Position numbers and translations under genes: made by a program. Shown one piece after another: positions 1-7,900 of a stretch of DNA of 11,441 bases. Source of the DNA: CAZWRK01 sp964635875 (lineage in GTDB: Bacteria > Pseudomonadota > Gammaproteobacteria > Burkholderiales > Aquaspirillaceae); NCBI GenBank assembly GCA_964635875.1, contig CAZWRK010000129.1:1-11441 (forward strand), given 5' to 3'. Position 1 is the first letter of the stretch. Every line of letters begins with the position of its first letter. The notes under the pieces were generated by a model that was not told the DNA's origin, did not search any database, and saw only the letters and a program-made list of their open reading frames with translations.

Positions 1-100
1 CGTGAATCGCCGCCGGTCCGTGCATGGTGTTTCCTCGCCACCATAGCCCGGCCGGCGGTGGCCAGTTTCGCAAACCGCCGGCTTGTCCGGTGTAACCGCC

Positions 101-613
101 ATGACCGCCGACGCGATTAGCTCCACAAGCCAAGCCGATATTTTGACCGCGATCGTCGAGCACCTGCGGGGTTGGTTCGGGCTCAAGGCCGCCGATTGCT
201 ACGAAACGCTTTACGCCGACGCCCCGAGGCTGCCGCGGGCCGGCGATCTTACGATCACCGTTTCGATGGCCGACGGTGTTTTTGACGTCGATGCGCAACA
301 CGGCGGCGGCCGCAATCAAGTGTTCGAGGCGATTGATATAGAAGTTTCAGCGTTTACGCGAATCAAGGTCGACAAGCAAAACCCGGACACGGGCATGCTG
401 CTCGATGCCCGCCGCGGGTTGCTTCAGCGCAAGCGCGAAATACTGTCGGCCATGATCGACGCGCACATTACGGTTGATTCAGGTAGCGTGCTGATCGAGT
501 CGATTGTTGCAAGATCGTCGACGCGCCCCGGGTTCGATGGCACTACCGGCATGATAACGCTTACCTTTGCGCTAGCGTACAAGTGGCAATTGATCGACCG
601 GGAGCCGGGCTAA
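101..613 (+). CDS. Tail-completion/terminator-like phage protein, putative
   Basis: A 170-residue protein starting at ATG 101; a TTG at 83 in the same frame would add six residues, and neither start has a convincing ribosome-binding site. The pattern is an N-terminal amphipathic helix (ADILTAIVEHLRGWF, about residues 12-26), alternating strands (DLTITVSMADGVFDV), a central 'AIDIEVSAFTRIKVD' strand followed by a helix rich in Arg/Lys, and a C-terminal strand 'MITLTFALAYKWQL'. This resembles the small alpha/beta neck or tail-completion proteins of siphophages, which cap or join the tail tube. The assignment is by general shape and context, not by a diagnostic motif. Its TAA stop overlaps the ATG of the next gene (TAATG), so the two are probably translationally coupled. 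It could equally be another small virion protein. Confidence 0.6.
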   Translation: MTADAISSTSQADILTAIVEHLRGWFGLKAADCYETLYADAPRLPRAGDLTITVSMADGVFDVDAQHGGGRNQVFEAIDIEVSAFTRIKVDKQNPDTGMLLDARRGLLQRKREILSAMIDAHITVDSGSVLIESIVARSSTRPGFDGTTGMITLTFALAYKWQLIDREPG

Positions 614-2214
614 TGGGTGATTTTGCCGTAACCTATGGCGACGTGCCGGCGCTGCTCACCGATCCCGATGGGCGCGTGGAGGCGTGGCTCCGCTCGCCCC
701 TCGGGCTCGATTCTCTGCCGAAGACCGCGCCACCGTTCGAGCCGCGACTATTTCGCGACCAATGGCCGATGCAACAATTTGCCGGCGTGGGCTCGGGCAA
801 CTATCACGCCTTGCCGCCGTGGCAAGTTAATACCCTGATTTGGCCGATGGGGGCCAGTCGTTTCGCCTATTGCTTGCTGCTGTTCTGTGCCGACGATTTG
901 CAGCGCATCTATGACATGGAGGGCGAAGCGGGGCACCCTTATCGAACGCTGAAAATCGTCGTTGACGGTGAAACATGCGTTTCGGTCGAAATGACGTACT
1001 TGCCACCGATCGCGGTGAGTGCCGCCTCGGCTGCGGACGCCGGCGACAAGTCGGCGCAAGGGGATTTATACGTGCTTCCCGTGGTCGATCGTCGCTATGA
1101 AATGCAAGCTATGTCGTCGTCAGTGATTCAGGAGCACGACGGCGCGTGGTTCACGTGGTCGACGGCGCTAGACGACAAATCAAACGCCACCCTCGGCGCT
1201 TACATCGAAGAAACCGACGCCGATACGGTGAACTTGAATTACTTCGGGCCGGACGTCGAAACCTTCTATCGATCGATGGTCACGCCCGGGGTGTTTCTCG
1301 ATGCCGCGGCCGCGTCGCTTGGCGGTCATTGGGTCACCTTCCCGGTGGTGGATCAGCAAAATTCTATCCACCTTGCCCGATGGGAAAATTACATCAACGA
1401 GCGCGGTGGGTTGTTGCCGTCGACCGCCGACAATCCATTGATCGCGGGTCACCACCCCGACGACGGCGTTTCGCAATTGTTTGGCAGCTTTGCCGAGTCG
1501 TATCAAGTAACCTTCCCGGTTTACAAGTGGGGCGCGCGCTGCCGGCGTTACTATACGGCCGAATGGGACATTGACAGCCTAGAACTTGACATTCAGCTAG
1601 ATCGAATCGTGAAGCGGCCCGGGTTCATTCAATCGATCTATTCGACCGCTCACGCCGATCATTCGATTCACGACGACGGCGACCCCGGGGGCGGCGACAT
1701 TGACAATCAAACCGACATAGACACGCTGTCAAAACAGCTAGCCCGGGATGCCGTGGCTCGCTCGATGCCCCATCCGACGGTTCAAGTGTACGCGGGAATC
1801 TACAAACTTGACCCGACCGGCGGCGAAGGGGCCGGCGACAACGCTTTGCGCCAGTTGGCGTGGGCGGATCGGGTCGAGTTTCATTTCGACCGCGGCGAAG
1901 GATTTACGCGGTGGGTCGGGCTGCCGCATTCGTACGGCCACCGGTTCAACTTGTCGCAGTTTGAAGAGACTCCGCTCTATACTGCGCCAGCAGAATTCGC
2001 CATTCCGACCGATTACGCGCTCGAAAGCGGCGAACGGCACGCCGACGGTTGGAATGCAAATCTTGCGTCGACAAACCCGAATACGCACGGCACGTTCGCT
2101 GATTCGCACGCGCGAGTTTACAACCCCGGATCGATGCGCGGTAGTGGTTGGGTGCTCTGTTGGTGGAACATTGGCGCCGAGCAATGGCAAGTCGTTCAGA
2201 AGGGGTGCGGTTAG
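613..2214 (+). CDS. Unrecognised virion-like protein, 533 aa
   Basis: The start at ATG 613 overlaps the previous stop as TAATG and has GGGAG about nine bases upstream; an in-frame ATG at 583 would run 30 bases into the upstream gene and is less likely. I do not recognise the family. The protein is soluble-looking, rich in Trp, Tyr and Asp, with no signal peptide or clear membrane segment apart from a short hydrophobic patch (FAYCLLLFCADD). Residues near 370 form a Gly/Asp-rich hinge (DDGDPGGGDIDNQTD), after which a second region begins. The C-terminus is 'GWVLCWWNIGAEQWQVVQKG'. Size, beta-rich composition and position between a tail-completion-like gene and a Cys-rich gene suggest a tail or baseplate component. 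That role is inferred from position only. Confidence 0.75.
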   Translation: MGDFAVTYGDVPALLTDPDGRVEAWLRSPLGLDSLPKTAPPFEPRLFRDQWPMQQFAGVGSGNYHALPPWQVNTLIWPMGASRFAYCLLLFCADDLQRIYDMEGEAGHPYRTLKIVVDGETCVSVEMTYLPPIAVSAASAADAGDKSAQGDLYVLPVVDRRYEMQAMSSSVIQEHDGAWFTWSTALDDKSNATLGAYIEETDADTVNLNYFGPDVETFYRSMVTPGVFLDAAAASLGGHWVTFPVVDQQNSIHLARWENYINERGGLLPSTADNPLIAGHHPDDGVSQLFGSFAESYQVTFPVYKWGARCRRYYTAEWDIDSLELDIQLDRIVKRPGFIQSIYSTAHADHSIHDDGDPGGGDIDNQTDIDTLSKQLARDAVARSMPHPTVQVYAGIYKLDPTGGEGAGDNALRQLAWADRVEFHFDRGEGFTRWVGLPHSYGHRFNLSQFEETPLYTAPAEFAIPTDYALESGERHADGWNANLASTNPNTHGTFADSHARVYNPGSMRGSGWVLCWWNIGAEQWQVVQKGCG

Positions 2215-2217
2215 ACC

Positions 2218-3803
2218 ATGGCGCATTACCCATTTTGCTGCCGCGTCGCGGCGACGATCACGCCCGACGGTGAAGACGCATTGCCCCATTGGGNNNNNNN
2301 NNNNNNNNNNNNNNNNNNNNNNNNNNNNNNNNNNNNNNNNNNNNNNNNNNNNNNNNNNNNNNNNNNNNNNNNNNNNNNNNNNNNNNNNNNNNNTGCCGCG
2401 TCGCGGCGACGATCACGCCCGACGGTGAAGACGCATTGCCCCATTGGGCGACAGTGGTGGCCGGCGATTGGACCTACGACACGGGCCGGCTGTTGACTGG
2501 CGGCGCGGGCTCGATCCTCGCCTATCGCTGCGGAGCCCTAAGTGTTGGGGCCGTGGTGACGCTCGGGTTTGCGTCGATCGTCCCCGGCTTAACGGTTTAC
2601 GTTGCGGCAAGCGAAGATTTTTCTACCGGCATCGAAATCGAGTTTCTTTCGCCGGCGGCGCTCGGGAGTGCCGACCCGTGCGTCAACGTAACCGTTCGCC
2701 AGGATGGTGTCGATTTGTGGTCGACCGACATGGGGACAGAGTATTTTATCGACGTCGGCGACTTTGTGACCGGGACGCCGCGCGGGCTGGTGGCGGGCAT
2801 TGACGTCACCGATCCCGATCACCCGAGGATTTTGGCCGGTGCTACAACGCTCGATTTTGACCAAGTTGGCGCAACGCTGCCGGCGGGTAGCGACTTGTGG
2901 GTAGGATTCGGCATTCCGGCCGCCGGCGGTGGTGGCGGTACGATGGAAATCACCAAGGTGTTCATTGACTTGAATGGCGGCGACCGTGGCGAGTGCTGCG
3001 CCGCGCCTAATCATTCGTTTCAGTGCTGGGAGGGAAGCGCATGCGGCAAGCCGCCGACGACTTCCCCGTCGCTGCCATCTGGTCGGTGGACTACGACCGC
3101 CACCGCCTTTTATGAATGGCTTGGCCCGTTCGGCTGGACGCCGGGCGATTGGTGGGCGATCACGACCGCAAGCGGGTCGATTGACGCAACGCTAACGCTG
3201 GGTGGTGGCGATGCAGTCCACTACTTTCTAACGCCTCTGCCGCCGTGCTATGACACGTTTACCGGCGATCGAATCGAGTCCGGGCCGTGCGGGAGTGGTC
3301 GAGCGATTAAAGGTTTTTGCGGCGATCACGCTACGACGATTAGCCGCGTGTTTCGGTTGACGGAGTGCGCAGAAGTGACAATTTCGGCCGAAATGACGCG
3401 CGGCATGGCGGGGATCGGCACCGCCGCGATGAGTGTGCGCATTTACGAGGACGGCTGCAAAAACCCGAGAACCGGAACCGGCTATCTGATTTGGGAGGGC
3501 GAAACCGAAAGCGGGCCGTCCGACGACGACAATTGCATTACGATCGTCGGCGACCCCCCCGAGGGCTATCAGTGCAACACGTCGCGATGCGCGACGGAAT
3601 CGGCCGACACGATCGACCACGTGCTAACGCTGTCGCCCGGTTTTTATCTGATCGAGTTGACCGGAACGTCAAACGTGCGTTGTATCTGCTACCGTCACGA
3701 AGGTGACCCGCTCGCGTGGGTCGAATATACCGAGTATTCGCCCGCGTCGTTTGTGTTTTCGATTGGCGCGACCGGCTTGGAAATCGTCGAGGAATGCGAG
3801 TGA
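2218..3803 (+). CDS. Cysteine-rich virion-like protein, interrupted by a false gap
   Basis: The start is ATG 2218, three bases after the upstream stop, with AAGGGG a suitable distance before it. Read literally, the frame is broken by 100 N. When the 55-base duplicate flanking the N run is merged (155 bases removed), the frame from ATG 2218 continues without a stop to TGA 3801-3803, giving 476 residues. I count about 19 cysteines, for example CC at residues 7-8, 'GECCAAP', 'VRCICYR' and 'EECE' at the end. The first half is strand-rich with a Gly run (AAGGGGGTMEITKVFIDL). The second half has beta-sandwich-like stretches ('FRLTECAEVTISAEM', 'HVLTLSPGFYLIELTG') that recall carbohydrate-binding or pre-peptidase C-terminal folds, though no motif proves this. 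A tail-tip or receptor-contact role is possible. Its stop overlaps the next start (TGATG). Confidence 0.8.
2239..2293. repeat. 55-base perfect duplicate, left copy at gap edge
   Basis: These 55 bases end exactly where the N run begins and are identical to 2394-2448, which begin exactly where the N run ends. The position and exact length point to the shared end of two contigs from a k=55 assembly step, not to a biological repeat. Confidence 0.9.
2294..2393. other. Assembly gap of 100 N, probably artefactual
   Basis: Exactly 100 N flanked by a perfect 55-base overlap. Collapsing the overlap rejoins the reading frame (Pro-His-Trp followed directly by Ala-Thr-Val-Val), so no sequence is likely to be missing here. 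Confidence 0.9.
2394..2448. repeat. 55-base perfect duplicate, right copy at gap edge
   Basis: Identical to 2239-2293. This copy lies in a different frame of the window from the left copy, as expected if 155 extra bases (100 N plus 55) were inserted by scaffolding. Confidence 0.9.
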
Positions 3804-4300
3804 TGCCCAGCTATCCGCCAGTAATGGCTTGCGAGCTACGGCCGGCGGGCGCTGGCCGGTGGTCGTGCGAGTGCGGCGCTACCGTCAGCAATCCGGCCGC
3901 GAAACTTGGGCCGTGCCCGGCAAAGCGAGCCCGAGCCGCCGGCGATTCGTTTACGGCGCCCGACGTCGTGCAACGCCCGACGATCGACGAACGAGTCGAA
4001 GCCCACGGGCCCGAGGTGGTCGAAGTCTGGGGGCTGGCCAAGCGGGCCAAGTCGCTGGCGCGTGAGCTAGGCCGGTGGCTGATGGCCGGTTGCCCGCGGC
4101 GATCGCCGGCCGAGCAAAACGCCATTGCGGCGATCTGCCGGGCGTGCCCGAAGGTGCGTGTTATGTCGTCGGGGGCGATTCGGTGCAGTATTTGCGGCTG
4201 CGCGACCGGCTCGGGGAGCGAACCGCCGAGCCACGAAGAACACGCGCTGAAACTTTTGATCGCTACAACCCATTGCCCGGACAATCCGCCGCGGTGGTGA
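3803..4300 (+). CDS. Zinc-ribbon-type cysteine-rich protein, 165 aa
   Basis: The start at ATG 3803 overlaps the previous stop (TGATG) with GAGGA about nine bases upstream. Eleven cysteines fall in two groups. The N-terminal group is C10, C22, C24, C38. The C-terminal group is C97, C112-x2-C115, C128-x2-C131-x-C133 and C158. The end 'ATTHCPDNPPRW', after 'ICRACP' and 'CSICGC', forms a zinc-ribbon-like module that I remember as recurring at the C-termini of small proteins in phage structural cassettes, usually without known function. The middle (residues 60-95) is a charged helix. It closes the plus-strand block and is probably translated together with the Cys-rich gene before it. A metal-stabilised structural or assembly role is likely; the precise one is unknown. 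Confidence 0.8.
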   Translation: MPSYPPVMACELRPAGAGRWSCECGATVSNPAAKLGPCPAKRARAAGDSFTAPDVVQRPTIDERVEAHGPEVVEVWGLAKRAKSLARELGRWLMAGCPRRSPAEQNAIAAICRACPKVRVMSSGAIRCSICGCATGSGSEPPSHEEHALKLLIATTHCPDNPPRW

Positions 4301-4318
4301 GTGCAACAACCGCGCAAC

Positions 4319-4351
4319 AAAAAACCCGGGCCGGCTACGAGCCGACCCGGG
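4319..4351 (-). terminator. Rho-independent terminator for the minus-strand operon
   Basis: Bases 4325-4351 form a 12-bp stem (CCCGGGCCGGCT against AGCCGACCCGGG, one mismatch) with a 3-base loop. On the minus strand it is followed by six T (4324-4319). It sits 37 bases past the stop of the fibre-like gene, as expected for its terminator. The plus-strand side lacks a T tract, so it should act mainly on minus-strand transcripts, although the hairpin could slow converging transcription. Confidence 0.85.
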
Positions 4352-4388
4352 CGGGCACGGAGAGAGGCGATTGATTCGAGCCGCCGGC

Positions 4389-4877
4389 TTAGGCTTTCAT
4401 AATGCCGATCGTCTTGAGCGAAGCCACGACGTCGCCAATGGTGTACGGCGTGCTGCCTACGTTGCCGGTGAACTGGCTGCAATGGTTTAGCGCCGTGCCG
4501 GTGCTTGCGGTCAGTCCGGCGATCACGCCCGACGTGGACGGCTGGCCGACGGCCGTGGCGCCCCAAAAGCCAAGTCGTTGCGCCGCCGCGCCGCCGATCG
4601 TCAGGCCGGCGCCCAAACTAGCTGCCGACAAGATCGCGCCGGCCGGGAGTGATAACGAGCCGTTAGCGCCGAGAACGGCCGCCTTGCTCGCGGCGCCAGT
4701 GCCGGGCGTCACGCCGTCGAACGCCGCGCCGCCGATCACCTTCCACGACGTCGACGCCGCGTTGTAAATGTAAAGTTCTTGGGTATCGGTGGCCCAGAAC
4801 AAGTGACCATCATCGACCGCCGTGGGCTTGGCAGTCGAAAGGCCCGAATCGTCGGCGCCGTGGGTAACGGTAGGCAT
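4389..4877 (-). CDS. Phage fibre/decoration-like structural protein
   Basis: A 162-residue protein starting at ATG 4877 with GCGGAG about nine bases upstream. The N-terminal part 'DDGHLFWATDTQELYIYNAA' (residues 22-41), followed by 'TSWKVIG', resembles the short beta module found near the N-terminus of many phage fibre-like proteins. The middle is Ala/Gly-rich. Residues 100-113 (QRLGFWGATAVGQP) and the C-terminal 'FTGNVGSTPYTIGDVVASLK' (136-155) match a tail I know from phage head-fibre or decoration proteins, where the usual form is close to 'GFFGATPVxQP ... FTGNxGSTAYTIGDIVxALK'. It is the last gene of the minus-strand block, 53 bases after the giant gene, and is followed by a terminator. 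A virion-surface role is the best call. Confidence 0.8.
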   Translation of the reverse strand: MPTVTHGADDSGLSTAKPTAVDDGHLFWATDTQELYIYNAASTSWKVIGGAAFDGVTPGTGAASKAAVLGANGSLSLPAGAILSAASLGAGLTIGGAAAQRLGFWGATAVGQPSTSGVIAGLTASTGTALNHCSQFTGNVGSTPYTIGDVVASLKTIGIMKA

Positions 4878-4930
4878 GGTAAAGACTCCGCAAGTGGGTG
4901 AGTGTGTAAACGCGCCAAGGTGGAATCAGT

Positions 4931-7900
4931 CTAAGCAATCCCGATCAATTCCGCCAATCGCTTCTGATCGCTTCCCGGGCCCGTGGCGCTCTTGGCCGCC
5001 GGGCTGGCCAGATAGTCACGCGCGTGCCGTAGCACGTCGGGGAGTGTCGCCTCGATCTGCACGATGGGGATTTGCCCGTCCGGGTCGATGCGTTGCACGG
5101 CCGCGAGCCGGTGGTGACCGTCGATCACGTAGCTATCACCGGCGACAAGGATAGGCGGGGCTGAGGTCGACGCGCCGGGCCGGCCAAGTGTTTCAGCGAT
5201 CGCCGCCACCTTGCTCGGGTCGACCGTCGATTGTGTCGGGTAGAGGGTCGACGCCCGAGCCGCGCGAACGGCGTGCGGGACGCCGAGCCTGTCTAGATGG
5301 GCCAAAAACCGCGGCAGGTCGCCGCCGCGCAGTTGCGGCATCCGTTCGGCTTCGATCCCGAGGGCATCGTCGAGCCGTTCGGTATGGCCCTGCAGCGCGT
5401 ACACTTCACGGCCGGGCGGTGTGGCCATGGCCGCGGCCGTCGGGTGGTAATAGTTGCAAACGTCGGCCGGCGTGATTGGCCCCGAGACGACACGGCACGA
5501 AGTCGCGCCGGGGGCCGCAAACGTACAAGTCGCGCACCGGTTCGGACCGAAGCCCGTGCGGTAGCCGGCTTTCAGTGGCGAAATCTCGTCGATTCTGGTG
5601 GCGTCGGCCGCGATTGCTTGCACCCCGTCGAATGCTTTGGTGAACCGCTCGACCAAGCCGCCGAGCCGATCGAACAAGCGAGCGTATTTCTCGGGGTTTG
5701 CCTTTACGTCGGCTTTGTAGGCGTCGAAAAGGGCGTCGAACGCCGGGGCCATCTTGGCCGCTTCGTCGGCCGTCGGCCAGAACGGGTGCGGCTTTACGCC
5801 CGCGAGGTAGGTGTTTGTTTGCCCGTTCTTTTCCATTTTGTGAGAAACGAACTTCTCGAATGATCGCGCGAACTTTTCGGTTCGGCTCGTCCAGTAGGCG
5901 CGTTTTTCTTTGCTTAGCGATCGATCGTCGGCAACCGCAAAATATAGGCGGCTGTCGAATCCGCTTTCGCGCATGCTGTCAATAACCCCCGCCATTGCTT
6001 TGCCGAGTGGCGTATCTTTGACGTGGGCTAGCGTGTGGCGATCGGAAAGGAACGACCCCGAGCCGAGCCCGGTCAATAGGTGATCGAAAAAATGGGCCCA
6101 CTCGTGCGCCAGCGAGCCGACGCCGTTTTTGCGGGTTAAGTTGATCGCCTTGTTGTCGGGTTCGTAGTGGGCGCGCGCACCGGCTTTGCCGTTTGCGCCG
6201 AATCGCAAGCCGAGTTTTCCGTTGCCGCTAACCGACGACTCGGGAAGCCCGAGCGTATCAGCGAGGTCGGCAAGTGCTTCGGTTGCCCGGCCGAGGTGGT
6301 GCCGGCGCTCTTCATCGGTGACCGAATTGCCCCATTGAATGCCACGAAATTTCATCTTGCCGATAAGGTGGTTTGTAAGTTCCTCGGGGCCGCCGAGAAT
6401 TTCGCGCCCGTTACCGGTTCGGCTTGCTTTCGATAGGTACAAATCCGCCGTTGAAAATCGCTTCGCCTTGCCGGACTCGCCCGGCGTGGCACCCCATGCA
6501 CGCGCGAGCGATTGCCCGTCGATCACATTTCGCACCGCTTCGGCAAATCGCTCGCTCATGGCCGGGCGATCGGGTTCGAGTGCGTCGCGTTTTGCGGCCT
6601 GCGCGGCTTGCTCGATGAACGCCTTGACCTTGCCCATGGCGTGACGCGAATTGTAGCTGTAACGCTTGCGGGTTTGGTTGTAGGTGTCTACCAGCGCATT
6701 CGCGACAGCATCATAAACACCGTGCGCCTTGCGGCGCTCGTTGATGATCCCGAGCACCTTTTGCGAAAACGCATGGGAGGCCGCTTCGTGGTTGTTCGTG
6801 CCGTTCGGATCGCTGGCGATTCGTTCGGCTTCGGCGCCAAGTGTTTTGTATGCCTCAAAATAGGCGGCGCGGTTCTTTTTGTCTTGTTCGGCCGCGGCTT
6901 CTCGATTGTCGCCCGTGCGGTTTACGCGCGTCGGCTCGATGGTCGGCGGGAATGACTTCATGGCGAAGTGCATGGCCAGCGTAGCAAGCGAATTGGCCGG
7001 CCCGACATTGGCCAAGAGGTTTAGGGGCTCGGCTTTGAGTAGATTGTCCCGGGTACACATTTCGGCCGCGTTGCCGTCGGCTTCGGCTTGGTCGAGTCCG
7101 CGCCATGCGTTGACGCGGTGCCGCGCCGAATCTGCCAAATCTTCCCCGGCGTTACCGATGGCGCTAGCCCGGGCAAACGCATATTTGTCGTTGGCGTCGG
7201 CTTTGCTTTGCCGTTCGGCCGCTTCGCGCGGAGTGTCGGCCGGCTTCGGTTCGGCCGCCGCCGCCGTTTGTTCTGCCGTCGGCAATTCGCCCGGCTTGAC
7301 AGGCGGGGGCGGTGGCTCGGGCTTCGGGGCTGGCCCCTTGCTCGCCTCTTCGATCACGGCCGCAATCGTCTTTTGTGCCGGCTTGGACACCTCGGCCGGC
7401 GGCGCTTCGGGTGGCGTATCCGGTTCGGCCGGCTTGGCGGGCTCGTCGACTTTCGCCTCGGGGTCGGGCTTAGGTGCCGGCTTCGTCTTGGGTTTCGCTT
7501 TGGGCTTCGGCTTGGCGGGTGCCGCCGCCGCTTCGGTCGACTTCGGTGCCGGCTTCTCGGCGCCGTCGAGGTCCAGCCGCTTTTGCACGCCACCGCCGCC
7601 CGAGGTAAATTTCCCGTCGTCGTCGCGCGGGTGCTTGTCTTCGTCAAACGCAAACCGTCCTTGCACGCCGTACCGCTCGACGGCCGTGCGGCAACCGAAC
7701 GCCCGGGCAAACCGCTCGACCATGCTCGGCGCGTCGGTGCGGTGTACGGCCGGCATCAATTCCCACTTATCAAGGAACGATTGCGGCAAAGGGTGATCGC
7801 TCGCTACAACTTTCGAGCCGTTGCGGTGGGCGGTTTGCGCCACGCCCGGAATGTCCCGAGCGTTAAAGGCATAGTAGGCGAACCGGGCCGGCTTGCCGCC

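Noticed and set aside
1..120. A partial upstream gene entering from the left edge (open from 1 to TAG 118-120), and a 23-codon frame from ATG 24 to TAA 95.
   Set aside because: Neither has a start signal or convincing composition; the first is Arg-rich near its end and overlaps the start of the next gene. A gene end probably lies here, but I cannot tell its frame.
1738..2289. A 183-codon minus-strand frame opposite the 533-residue gene.
   Set aside because: Arg-rich, no start signal, and the plus strand is clearly coding there.
2239..2448. A genuine 55-base direct repeat, such as an attachment or recombination site.
   Set aside because: The copies abut both edges of an exactly 100-base N run, the length equals a common assembly k-mer, and merging them restores the reading frame.
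3811..4566. A 251-codon minus-strand frame across the convergent junction.
   Set aside because: It overlaps the zinc-ribbon gene, the terminator and the fibre-like gene, and its Arg/His/Pro-rich product looks non-coding.
7211..7564. A tandem DNA repeat in the Pro/Lys linker.
   Set aside because: The codons vary with no fixed period; it is a compositional bias of the protein, not a repeat array.
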